Origin: Corallincola holothuriorum
GTDB lineage: Bacteria > Pseudomonadota > Gammaproteobacteria > Enterobacterales > Neiellaceae
DNA length: 64,000 bases
NCBI RefSeq assembly: GCF_003336225.1
Contig: NZ_QPID01000005.1
Span: 124,001-188,000, forward strand
Reading direction: 5' to 3'
In this document: positions 53,950 through 64,000 of the stretch, one piece after another
How the letters are laid out: each line of letters begins with the position of its first letter
Position numbering within the stretch: the first letter of the stretch is position 1
The notes under the pieces: generated by a model
The model's input: the letters and a program-made list of their open reading frames with translations, nothing else
The model's database searches: none
Told to the model about the DNA's origin: nothing
Program-made: the position numbers and the translations under genes

Positions 53950-54768
53950 CTACTTTGCTTGCAGAGGGCAGGGTTGGCTGATCAGTGTCTCTGTTTCCCA
54001 ACAGTAGAGAGAGAGGCTATTTCCCCATACACAACCTGTATCCAGGGCGATAACGTTTGCTTGGTTGGTTACCCCTTCCAGTGATGCCCAGTGGCCAAAG
54101 AAAATCACCGGATCATCATGTTGCGCCCGGCACTGAAACCAGGGGACAAGTTGTTTGTCATCAACGGTTGCAGTCTTATGAGCCATATCCAGAGCGTGGT
54201 CGTTTTTATCAACAAAGCGCATTCGGGTAAGAGCATTGATGGTAAATCGATCGTGCTCTACTTCAGACAAGTCCTTATGCCATAAATTAGGGCCGTTACC
54301 ATACATCTGTTTGAGCAGTGTCGGGAAGGCTTCGCTTCTGAGTTTATTCTCAATCACTCTGGCAGCTTTTTTTGCTTGTTTGACGCTCCACTGTGGTGGA
54401 ATGCCCGCATGGGTCATAACGAAGTTATACTGCTCATGTTTTGCCAGTAAAGGTTGATGCCGGAGCCAATCCAGTAGTTCGTCACGATCGGTGGCTTGCA
54501 TCAAATCGTCGAGTAGATCCTTGGCTTTAACTTTGGCAAATCCTTTGGCACAGGCGAGCAGGTGCAGATCATGATTACCGAGCACGGTGACCGCGGAATC
54601 TCCCAGAGACTTAACAAAACGCAGTGTTTCTAGCGACTTTGGCCCTCGGGCAACTAGATCTCCGGTTAGCCAAAGCTGGTCATTAGTCGGATTAAACTCA
54701 ACTTGTGCCAACAGCTGCTGCAGTTCGTCAAAACAGCCTTGAATATCCCCTGTGAGATAGGTTGCCAT
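53950..54768 (-). CDS. apaH: Bis(5'-nucleosyl)-tetraphosphatase (symmetrical)
   Basis: Metallophosphatase that splits Ap4A to two ADP, and removes Np4 caps from RNA. The 272 residues contain the PPP-family set GDIQGCFDEL, GDLVARGP, LGNHDLHLLA and the late His motifs FFGHWASLEG and ALDTGCVWGN. Last gene of the lptD-surA-pdxA-rsmA-apaG-apaH operon; ATG is two bases after the apaG stop. Confidence 0.96.
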   Translation of the reverse strand: MATYLTGDIQGCFDELQQLLAQVEFNPTNDQLWLTGDLVARGPKSLETLRFVKSLGDSAVTVLGNHDLHLLACAKGFAKVKAKDLLDDLMQATDRDELLDWLRHQPLLAKHEQYNFVMTHAGIPPQWSVKQAKKAARVIENKLRSEAFPTLLKQMYGNGPNLWHKDLSEVEHDRFTINALTRMRFVDKNDHALDMAHKTATVDDKQLVPWFQCRAQHDDPVIFFGHWASLEGVTNQANVIALDTGCVWGNSLSLYCWETETLISQPCPLQAK

Positions 54769-54770
54769 AG

Positions 54771-55145
54771 TTAGTTAACCGAGCAGGGAAGAGCCAGCCG
54801 GAAAGCGGGGATCGGCGCATCAAACTGGGCACCAGAGGCGGTTTGCATCAGGTAGTGCCCCTCCATAAAGCCAATTGGTGTGGCAAAGGCGGCACTTGAT
54901 GTGTACTGATATGATTCGTTTGGTTCGATTACCGGTTGTTCGCCAACCACGCCAGGGCCATGCACCTCATTACTCTCACCGTTGCCATCTGTGATGATCC
55001 AGTTGCGTTCCAGCAGCTGAAATGCTTCATCACCTAGGTTTTCGATAGTGATGGTGTAGGAAAACAGGTAATGCTGTTTTTCTGGTGCAGAGTGTTCTTC
55101 CATAAATGCCGGCTCAATGGTGATGCTGACGGAAGGACGGCTCAT
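54771..55145 (-). CDS. apaG: ApaG protein
   Basis: A 124-residue immunoglobulin-like protein (Co2+/Mg2+ efflux associated, ApaG fold) of uncertain role. Family segments are [65 protein letters not shown] and GFMEGHYLM. Its ATG overlaps the rsmA stop by four bases (ATGA). Confidence 0.95.
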   Translation of the reverse strand: MSRPSVSITIEPAFMEEHSAPEKQHYLFSYTITIENLGDEAFQLLERNWIITDGNGESNEVHGPGVVGEQPVIEPNESYQYTSSAAFATPIGFMEGHYLMQTASGAQFDAPIPAFRLALPCSVN

Positions 55146-55960
55146 GCTGTTTCCTCTTGTTTGGTGACGGCGTTGGCGATAGCGACAAACTGAGCCACGG
55201 TGAGCTCCTGCGGGCGCAAATTATTATCGATACCCAGTTGCGCTAAGGTTTCCAGTGGTAAAAGTTGCTTGAAACAGTTGCGTATTGTTTTGCGGCGCTG
55301 GTTAAAGGCCTCTAAACAAACCCGATTCAACGTTTTCACCGACTTGACCGGATGTGGTGGCGTCAAGTGAGGGATCAATCTAACCACCGCTGATTCAACC
55401 TTGGGTGGTGGCTGAAAGGCACCGGGAGGCACATGCACTACAGGCATCACCTGACAGTAATATTGGGTCATGACGGTTAAACGGCCAAATTGTTTTGTTC
55501 CTGGGCCTGCAGCCATACGTTCGACCACTTCTTTTTGCAGCATGAAGTGCATGTCTTTGACATGGGGAAACTGATTAAACAGGTGGAACATCAGTGGGGT
55601 CGAAATATTGTAAGGCAGATTACCGAAAATACGCAGCGGCCCGCCGAGTTCTGCAGCAAGCGCAGCGAAATCAAATTTCATCGCATCGATTTCATGAATG
55701 GTCAATTTACTGGCCATAAATGGGTGATGACGCAGCCGCTCGGCCAGATCTCTGTCTAGTTCGACAACGTGCAGGTGGTCAATTTCATCGACTACCGGCT
55801 CGGTAAGAGCGCCAAGGCCCGGACCGATCTCTACCAGGGGTTCACCTGGTTGCGGATTAATGGCAGCGACAATCTGCTCAATAACGTAGTCGTCATGGAG
55901 AAAGTTTTGACCAAAACGTTTACGAGCCGTATGGCCCAAGTGCTTTTTACCGTGTGCCAT
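55142..55960 (-). CDS. rsmA: 16S rRNA dimethyladenosine transferase KsgA/RsmA
   Basis: SAM-dependent methylase that dimethylates A1518 and A1519 of 16S rRNA in small-subunit assembly. Length of 272 residues is normal. Motifs: [28 protein letters not shown] (SAM), [12 protein letters not shown], and catalytic [10 protein letters not shown] (the N-L-P-Y motif). The C-terminal region [12 protein letters not shown] is typical. It overlaps the end of pdxA by 14 bases and apaG by four. Confidence 0.97.
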   Translation of the reverse strand: MAHGKKHLGHTARKRFGQNFLHDDYVIEQIVAAINPQPGEPLVEIGPGLGALTEPVVDEIDHLHVVELDRDLAERLRHHPFMASKLTIHEIDAMKFDFAALAAELGGPLRIFGNLPYNISTPLMFHLFNQFPHVKDMHFMLQKEVVERMAAGPGTKQFGRLTVMTQYYCQVMPVVHVPPGAFQPPPKVESAVVRLIPHLTPPHPVKSVKTLNRVCLEAFNQRRKTIRNCFKQLLPLETLAQLGIDNNLRPQELTVAQFVAIANAVTKQEETA

Positions 55961-56960
55961 TTCGTGTTGCCTGTCTGTTGACCATATCGATTGCTTGACT
56001 GAGTGCCACTAGCATACTGCCGGGATCTGCGTCGCCCTGAGCGGCAAGCTCAAGTGCGGTGCCGTGATCGACAGAGGTACGAATAAAAGGTAAGCCAAGG
56101 GTGATATTTACTGAGCTACCAAAGCCTTTATATTTAAGTACCGGCAAGCCTTGGTCGTGATACATGGCCAAAACAACATCGGCCTCATCGAGATATTTAG
56201 GCTGGAATACGGTATCAGCAGGGAAGGGACCACGTAGATCCAACCCTTCTGTGTTAAGGCGTTCCATCACCGGTTGAATGACGTCTATCTCTTCACGCCC
56301 GAGGTGGCCATCTTCACCGGCATGGGGGTTTAGGCCGCAAACAAATATTTTCGGTGTTTCAATCGCAAATTTTGTTACCAAGTCATGGTGCAAAATACGG
56401 ATGATATTTTCCAGTCGCTCATCGGTAATTGCTTTTGACACATAGGCGAGGGGAATATGCGTGGTGACAAGCGCCACACGTAAGCCCTCTGTTGCCAGCA
56501 TCATTACCACATCGTTGACGCCAGCTTCTTGGGCGAAATATTCAGTATGGCCACTGAATGGAACGCCAGCGCGGTTGATGACACCTTTATGCACGGGGCC
56601 GGTCACTATCGCGGCGAATTGACCATCCATGTTGCCATGGCAGGCGATACGCAGCGTTTCGACAACGTATTGACCATTCTGCTCGTCGAGCTGTCCTGGG
56701 ATGCTCGTGGTATTAAGTTTCACCGGTATCACGTTAAGTGTGCCTGCTGCCTGCGGCGTTGGCTCTGTGCTTGCGTCGTAATCGATTAGGGTGATCGGTA
56801 AACCCAGCTGCTTCGCGCGTTGACGCAATAGCTCAGGATCGGCGATCACGACGAGTTCGGCGGCCCATGGCTGTTGTGCTATCTGCAGCACTAAGTCTGG
56901 GCCAATACCTGCAGGTTCACCTGGGGTTATGGCAATTCTATGGGTAAGGCTATTAGTCAT
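55947..56960 (-). CDS. pdxA: 4-hydroxythreonine-4-phosphate dehydrogenase
   Basis: NAD-dependent, metal-requiring enzyme of pyridoxal phosphate synthesis. The 337 residues start [19 protein letters not shown]. Conserved [24 protein letters not shown] and the metal-binding [17 protein letters not shown] are present. Its ATG lies three bases from the surA stop and its end overlaps rsmA, so it is translationally coupled in the operon. Confidence 0.96.
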   Translation of the reverse strand: MTNSLTHRIAITPGEPAGIGPDLVLQIAQQPWAAELVVIADPELLRQRAKQLGLPITLIDYDASTEPTPQAAGTLNVIPVKLNTTSIPGQLDEQNGQYVVETLRIACHGNMDGQFAAIVTGPVHKGVINRAGVPFSGHTEYFAQEAGVNDVVMMLATEGLRVALVTTHIPLAYVSKAITDERLENIIRILHHDLVTKFAIETPKIFVCGLNPHAGEDGHLGREEIDVIQPVMERLNTEGLDLRGPFPADTVFQPKYLDEADVVLAMYHDQGLPVLKYKGFGSSVNITLGLPFIRTSVDHGTALELAAQGDADPGSMLVALSQAIDMVNRQATRNGTR

Positions 56961-56963
56961 TGA

Positions 56964-58271
56964 TTACCCTTGAATATCTTCATCAAGAATCTCGATGTAG
57001 GCTTCGGCGCGAATTTCACCGAGCCAGATACCTTGTTGTTCGATAAACTTACGATTAAAGATCAGCTGATATGCTTTTTCTTTTGCTCTTTCTTCTGTCG
57101 CATCACTAACCCTACGGTCAACTAATTGCACGATGTGCCAGCCGTGTTGGGTACGAAATGCGTCGGATATCTGCCCCGGTTGCAGTTCGCTGAGTGCGCG
57201 TTGAAATGCGGGTACATAGACGTTTGGATCGCTCCATCCAAGTTCGCCACCGTTTGCAGCTGAACCCGGGTCATCAGAATACTTGCTGGCGAGCTCTGCA
57301 AATTTACTGTCATCGGCTCGTAACTCTTTAGCAAATTTGTCGAGCATCTCTTCCGCTTTTTCGTCGCTCAAGATGATAGAAGGTTTGATCAGGATGTGAC
57401 GGGAGTTTATCTCTTCGACTTCAACCACTTCGACGCCACGCATATCGAAAATCTTCACTAAGTGAAAGCCTCGGCTGGTACGAATAGGGCCGATAATTTC
57501 ACCTTTTGCAGCTTCACTGACGATTTCTGAAAACAGCGTCGGCATCTCGTTGATATTCATCCAACCCCAATCTCCCCCTTCAAGGGCTTTTGGACCAGCA
57601 GAACTGGCGATTGCTGTACGTTTAAAATCTGCGCCGTCATCAAGCAGTTTTAGCACCTTGTTCGCTTTTTCCTCCGCAGCGGTCATCTCTTTTGAATCCG
57701 CCTCATTGGAAACGCCGATCATAATATGCCCGACATGGTATTCAACGTCCTTAGCACCCTCTTGGTTCATTTGGCGAACCAGGCTGTCGATCTCTTGTGG
57801 TGAGACGTTGATCCGACGACGGACATTGATCCGTCTTACATCACCAGTGATCAGTTCTTCCCGAACTTGGTTACGAAACTGTTCGTAGCTTTTACCCGAG
57901 CTTTCTAATTTGGCGCGAAACTCTGTTAGCGTTAGGCCATCGTCTTTGGCGATATTTTCTAGCGTCTGTTGCAGCTGTGAATCAGCGATCTGCAAGCCCA
58001 TTTTTTCAGCGATCTGCAGTTGTAGGCTAGTCATGATTAACCGATCCAGCACCTGGATTTTTAGTGCGTTATCGGAAGGTAGCTCCTGACCCGCTGCGGC
58101 CGCACCCTGTTTAATATTGGCCACCATATCGTCCATCTCACTTTGTAAGACGACGCCTTCGTTAACGATGGCTATCACTTTATCCAGCAGCTGGGGTTCT
58201 GCGCTGGCTTGGGTTAGCCAGCACAACGATGTGATTAGCAGGACTATCTGTTTCAGGCTGAGCAATTTCAT
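56964..58271 (-). CDS. surA: Periplasmic chaperone and peptidyl-prolyl isomerase SurA
   Basis: Main chaperone for outer-membrane proteins such as LptD. A 435-residue protein with signal peptide (about 1-24, ending TQASA), an N-terminal chaperone domain (LDKVIAIVNEGVVLQSEMDDM) and two parvulin domains (about 175-275 and 285-385), with family motifs GGDWGWMNINEMP and GGELGWSDPNVYVPAF. Placed between lptD and pdxA, the standard order. Confidence 0.96.
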   Translation of the reverse strand: MKLLSLKQIVLLITSLCWLTQASAEPQLLDKVIAIVNEGVVLQSEMDDMVANIKQGAAAAGQELPSDNALKIQVLDRLIMTSLQLQIAEKMGLQIADSQLQQTLENIAKDDGLTLTEFRAKLESSGKSYEQFRNQVREELITGDVRRINVRRRINVSPQEIDSLVRQMNQEGAKDVEYHVGHIMIGVSNEADSKEMTAAEEKANKVLKLLDDGADFKRTAIASSAGPKALEGGDWGWMNINEMPTLFSEIVSEAAKGEIIGPIRTSRGFHLVKIFDMRGVEVVEVEEINSRHILIKPSIILSDEKAEEMLDKFAKELRADDSKFAELASKYSDDPGSAANGGELGWSDPNVYVPAFQRALSELQPGQISDAFRTQHGWHIVQLVDRRVSDATEERAKEKAYQLIFNRKFIEQQGIWLGEIRAEAYIEILDEDIQG

Positions 58272-58311
58272 ACAGACTTCTTTATTAAATTATGGGCTGC
58301 AAAAAGAGGTA

Positions 58312-58331
58312 ACCCGCCATAGATGGCGGGT
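58312..58331 (-). terminator. Hairpin between lptD and surA
   Basis: ACCCGCCA-TAGA-TGGCGGGT perfect stem, followed on the minus strand by TTACCTCTTTTTG. Too weak a T-run to stop all transcripts; it may set the lptD to surA ratio. Confidence 0.45.
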
Positions 58332-58354
58332 CGGTTAGTCTATCATAAGCCGCT

Positions 58355-60643
58355 TTAGTTGTTGATATACTCGTTGCGGACGTCACCAAAGATGCTGTCG
58401 GCTTCCATCTCTTGATATCCAGGCGTTGATGCGCCACCAAAGCCCTTGATAACAAAATTAATCCAGACGCCACTATCAAATGCATCACGTGACGATGCTG
58501 GTGCATCGTCGTCTGGGAAGTTGGTGTTCAGGTGGCGGTGGTAACCCACACGAATAGCATAACAGCAAGATTCAAACTGCAGACCGACGTATGTTTCAAT
58601 GGTGCGATTATCCACTAAGTCTTTGTACCAGGTGCTAACCAACTGAATGTTGGGTTGGATCGGCCAAGTCGCCAGTACGCCTAATTGATTAATCTCATCA
58701 GACTCTGTTATCTCTGGTAGGTATCTGTGATTGAGCTGCAATCTTTTGTTCGGTTCAGGCTGATAATTGATCATCGAAGCATTTTTAATGGTACGGCCAT
58801 TGTTGGTATCAAATTGTAACTCGTTATGGAAATACCAATTTTGGTCTAAGAATATGTCGAGTTCGCTGGCGATGGCTGAGTGATTTTCTGTGACTTGGGT
58901 GTCGTCATCGGCTAAGCGCACATCACTGTCGGAAAGATAAAATATCTGCCCCAGACTGAATCTCAGCCGTTCGCGATTCTTGGTGTCGATATAGCGCGTC
59001 GTCGCACCGACAGTAAGCTGGTTAGCGTCAGCAATTCGATCTAGACCGATAAAACGACGCGCACGAAATAGTGCGTCATAGTCGTATTGCAATAGGTTTG
59101 TGTCGTAGATGCCAATTTCATCTTGATTTTCATAGGGCACGTATACGTATTGGACCTGGGGCTCTAAGGTCTGTAGGTATTGATCTCCAAACAGGCTTGT
59201 GTCTCGTTCAAAGTTCAGCGAGCCTAGCAGACGCACAGAGGGAAGCGTTCGGCTGACAGAACTGTCCAGTACCTCGTTAAAGGGCGCATCCTTGGTGTTT
59301 TGCTCATAAAATGTTTGATACAGCTTGGTTTCCGCCAACAGGTTGTAGCTCGGCCCACCAAAAGGGATGCTCAGCGTTGGCTCAAGGTGTAATCGTGAGG
59401 TGGTAGGGATTTCGTTTTTACTGTGGTCGAAGTAAACGGCTTCGCTATACCAGTCAAAATTTACGTAAGGGAAAACCTCAGGTTTGTGGTAGATCGCTTC
59501 AACGGCAGGCAACATACGGTGCGAACTGAATGAATCACCAAGTTCTTCATAGTCTAAAAGGCGGATGTTGACCTGATAGCTCTTTTCAAAATAGCCAATA
59601 TTGGCTGTCCGCTCGAGACGATTATCAGTGCTTGATGCGACATCTGAGCCTAAGTCATTCAGATAGTTATCATCACTGATGGTGGTGTAATCAAAATAGC
59701 CGCGCCAATGTTTGTTCCAGCGTGTTTCTTGTTCCCAATGGAAGAGGTAGCGCTCATCCTTATTGATGAGTAACTTATCTTCATTCATATATTCAAGATT
59801 GAACTGGCCGTAATGCCTTTCTGTTAGGTAACGATACTCGGTTAGGAGTTGAGGCCCGCGTTTATCCATGTACCTGGGGGTTATCGTCGCATCCATGTTG
59901 GGCGCGATATTCCAATACCAGGGGGTTTCCATTTCAAAACCGTTGTCAGAACTGCTACCGACGCTAGGGAAGAGAAAGCCGCTCTTACGTTTGCTACTCA
60001 CAGGAAAGGAGAAATAGGGGACGTATATTACCGGCGTATCCTTCACATACAGCCAGCTTCCCCAGGCCTCGCCCCACTCTTCATCACCGTTAATCAATAT
60101 TTCATCGGCTTGCAGGTCCCAGCTGTTATCTCCTTCCGGGCAGGTGGTGAATGAGGCGTTCTCCATTACTACCCTGTTACCGTCTTCTAAAGCGATACGT
60201 TCGGCCTTGCCGCGACCCAACTGCTCGGTAAATTGATAATCAGCGTCGGTTAGCTCAGCTGTGCCCGAGGAGATTTCAGCGCTGAGCGTTTCGCTTTCGA
60301 TATCTAACCAGCCATCTTCAAAGCGAATGCCACCCTCAGCATTCACCCGTTGTTGTTCGCGGTCGATCGATATCTTATCTGCGACTAAATGCCGATCGCC
60401 GTGGGAAAGCTCGACATTTCCTTGGAAGTCAGCTTGGAGATCACTGCCCGCTGCTTTACCCGCAGAGACTTCTACGGGAAGGTTTTTTAGCGTTCGTCGC
60501 GAGCTAGGAGGCTTGGCGGCCGTGGTATAGCATTTTGCCATTGGTAATTCTGCCAACTCTTGCTCCGACGGCAGTGGTGCTTGTGGCTCTGCATAGGCGT
60601 TAGCCGATAGCAGTAGCGGGGGGAGTAACAACAAAAAACGCAT
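58355..60643 (-). CDS. lptD: LPS-assembly protein LptD
   Basis: Outer-membrane beta-barrel that inserts lipopolysaccharide into the outer leaflet, together with lipoprotein LptE. The 762-residue protein has a signal peptide (about 1-18, ending ANAYA), an N-terminal jellyroll OstA domain (about 55-190) and a barrel domain. The four disulfide cysteines expected for LptD are present: Cys38 (MAKCYTT), one in TTCPEGDN, and the pair in FESCCYAIRVGY. First gene of the six-gene operon, divergent from amgK. Confidence 0.95.
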   Translation of the reverse strand: MRFLLLLPPLLLSANAYAEPQAPLPSEQELAELPMAKCYTTAAKPPSSRRTLKNLPVEVSAGKAAGSDLQADFQGNVELSHGDRHLVADKISIDREQQRVNAEGGIRFEDGWLDIESETLSAEISSGTAELTDADYQFTEQLGRGKAERIALEDGNRVVMENASFTTCPEGDNSWDLQADEILINGDEEWGEAWGSWLYVKDTPVIYVPYFSFPVSSKRKSGFLFPSVGSSSDNGFEMETPWYWNIAPNMDATITPRYMDKRGPQLLTEYRYLTERHYGQFNLEYMNEDKLLINKDERYLFHWEQETRWNKHWRGYFDYTTISDDNYLNDLGSDVASSTDNRLERTANIGYFEKSYQVNIRLLDYEELGDSFSSHRMLPAVEAIYHKPEVFPYVNFDWYSEAVYFDHSKNEIPTTSRLHLEPTLSIPFGGPSYNLLAETKLYQTFYEQNTKDAPFNEVLDSSVSRTLPSVRLLGSLNFERDTSLFGDQYLQTLEPQVQYVYVPYENQDEIGIYDTNLLQYDYDALFRARRFIGLDRIADANQLTVGATTRYIDTKNRERLRFSLGQIFYLSDSDVRLADDDTQVTENHSAIASELDIFLDQNWYFHNELQFDTNNGRTIKNASMINYQPEPNKRLQLNHRYLPEITESDEINQLGVLATWPIQPNIQLVSTWYKDLVDNRTIETYVGLQFESCCYAIRVGYHRHLNTNFPDDDAPASSRDAFDSGVWINFVIKGFGGASTPGYQEMEADSIFGDVRNEYINN

Positions 60644-60788
60644 CCGTTTACTCTTTTTTATTCTTCCAACAGGATATCGAACCGATCACGTTTCCGGATC
60701 AAGACATGTTTGCTTAATAAGATATGATACTTGACAGCTTTTGACTCTGGTAACCTTGTTAGCAATTTATTGCTATTTATTTTCCAAA

Positions 60789-63309
<2,521 letters not shown>

Positions 63310-63316
63310 TTACCGT

Positions 63317-64000
63317 TTACCAGCCAAGGTAAGTTAACCAACCGTAAATCTCTTTCCACAAACGTTCGTCGCTGCGGCTAAAAGCAACATCACCAAACAG
63401 CTCTCGCTGGCGATAGTGAAGCTTAAAGTACTTATTCGCGAGTTGTGGGCGCAGGGTAACAGTGTCTTGCACCCAACGATTGTCGTAGCGACTGTAAAGA
63501 TCTAAAACCGGAATGCTGGTTTTGGCCATTGCCGTTGCCAGCGTGCGATTCAGCTGATGTTCAGGTAAGTAAGCACCTATGGTAACGAAGGCATCGGCAG
63601 GCGCTAGTTTCTCTTCGGCGTAGAGCTGAGCTAACCAGCCAGCACTGCTACCTTGAGCGATCACCAGATAGAACCCAGGGTATTGTGAACTCACTTTAAC
63701 CGTGGCTTCCATCCGCTGTAGTAGTGCGGTTTTATATGCTTCGATCTGTTGTTGGCGACTCTCTTCGCTGAGCCACTCGTCGGCTTGATAAGGCTTAAGT
63801 GGATCTGGAGCGCTGCGGCTAGGGTCTATCTCATCTGTTTTATCCAAAGGTGAGACATGATTTTCACTATCAACAACAGGTGGCGGTGTGATCGCCAGGG
63901 TGACCCAACCGTGGGAAGGTAGCATCCGCCTCAGATAACCCACACCAAACTGTTCATCGGGCTGCGATCCCCAGTCGGGAACGAGAATGACGACCCCTTT
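63317..64000 (-). CDS. DUF3530 family alpha/beta-hydrolase-like protein, partial
   Basis: The C-terminal 227 residues or so of a DUF3530 protein, cut by the right window edge. The visible N-terminal part (VVILVPDWGSQPDEQFGVGYLR) continues past position 64000. The domain looks like an alpha/beta hydrolase: VIAQGSSAGWLAQLYAEEK resembles a nucleophile elbow (G-S-S-A-G), and IPVLDLYSRYDNRW fits an acid-residue strand. Convergent with djlA, ending seven bases from it. The function of the family is not established. Confidence 0.8.
   Translation of the reverse strand, partial: KGVVILVPDWGSQPDEQFGVGYLRRMLPSHGWVTLAITPPPVVDSENHVSPLDKTDEIDPSRSAPDPLKPYQADEWLSEESRQQQIEAYKTALLQRMEATVKVSSQYPGFYLVIAQGSSAGWLAQLYAEEKLAPADAFVTIGAYLPEHQLNRTLATAMAKTSIPVLDLYSRYDNRWVQDTVTLRPQLANKYFKLHYRQRELFGDVAFSRSDERLWKEIYGWLTYLGW

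Noticed and set aside
60644-60788. Sigma-E type promoter for lptD in the lptD-amgK spacer
   Set aside because: A GGAAAC-like -35 can be seen, but there is no good -10 at the right spacing, so I did not list it.

Overview
The window reads as chromosome from a marine-type gammaproteobacterium, most likely of the order Alteromonadales. Support comes from gene content and order: divergent nadC/ampD-ampE, then pdhR-aceE-aceF-lpdA, acnB, UPF0231 (yacL), rplU-rpmA-obgE, the lptD-surA-pdxA-rsmA-apaG-apaH operon and divergent amgK-murU-djlA. I do not assign a genus. No tRNA, rRNA, insertion sequence, prophage or CRISPR array was seen; most of the window is ordinary core genome with a few accessory blocks.

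Layout. 1-2.5 kb: nadC (cut by the window edge), ampD, ampE. 2.5-9.9 kb: pyruvate dehydrogenase regulon, with two near-perfect PdhR operators in front of pdhR. 10.1-14.5 kb: an M13 metallopeptidase lipoprotein, a STAS-like small protein, glpX and a DUF4124-like secreted protein. 14.6-22.4 kb: an accessory divergon of isoaspartyl dipeptidase, YfcC-type transporter and TonB-dependent receptor (minus strand) and a secreted cyanophycinase (plus strand). 22.6-25.2 kb: acnB. 25.3-33.1 kb: small secreted and membrane proteins, a large membrane-anchored ankyrin-like protein, a TlpA-like thioredoxin, msrPQ, an adenine-deaminase-type enzyme and an RDD protein. 33.2-36.4 kb: a translationally coupled bufferin operon (bufA1-bufB-bufC) ending in an ECF sigma factor and a membrane anti-sigma factor. 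36.5-38.8 kb: yacL, then glnK-amtB behind a sigma-54 promoter with NtrC sites. 38.9-47.6 kb: an EAL protein with CBS domains, a BCCT transporter, a YhhY-like acetyltransferase, ggt, a YhcC radical SAM protein and argR. 47.8-64 kb: mdh, ispB, rplU-rpmA-obgE, a split ThrE exporter, folA, the lptD operon, amgK-murU-djlA and a DUF3530 protein cut by the window end.

The most interesting unit is the 14.6-22.4 kb divergon. Read together, its four genes make a plausible complete route for feeding on external cyanophycin (the Asp-Arg polymer): secreted cyanophycinase, outer-membrane TonB-dependent uptake of beta-Asp-Arg, inner-membrane import, and cytoplasmic isodipeptide hydrolysis. No cyanophycin synthetase is present here, so it looks purely catabolic. 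The dipeptidase departs from the classical IadA metal site: the first His of the HxH pair is Leu61 and the bridging Lys is Glu, while the substrate-binding residues are kept. The second notable unit is the bufferin operon with its own sigma/anti-sigma pair. Regulatory sites readable by eye include the PdhR boxes, the NtrC/sigma-54 array, a probable ArgR operator and several unexplained hairpins or palindromes.
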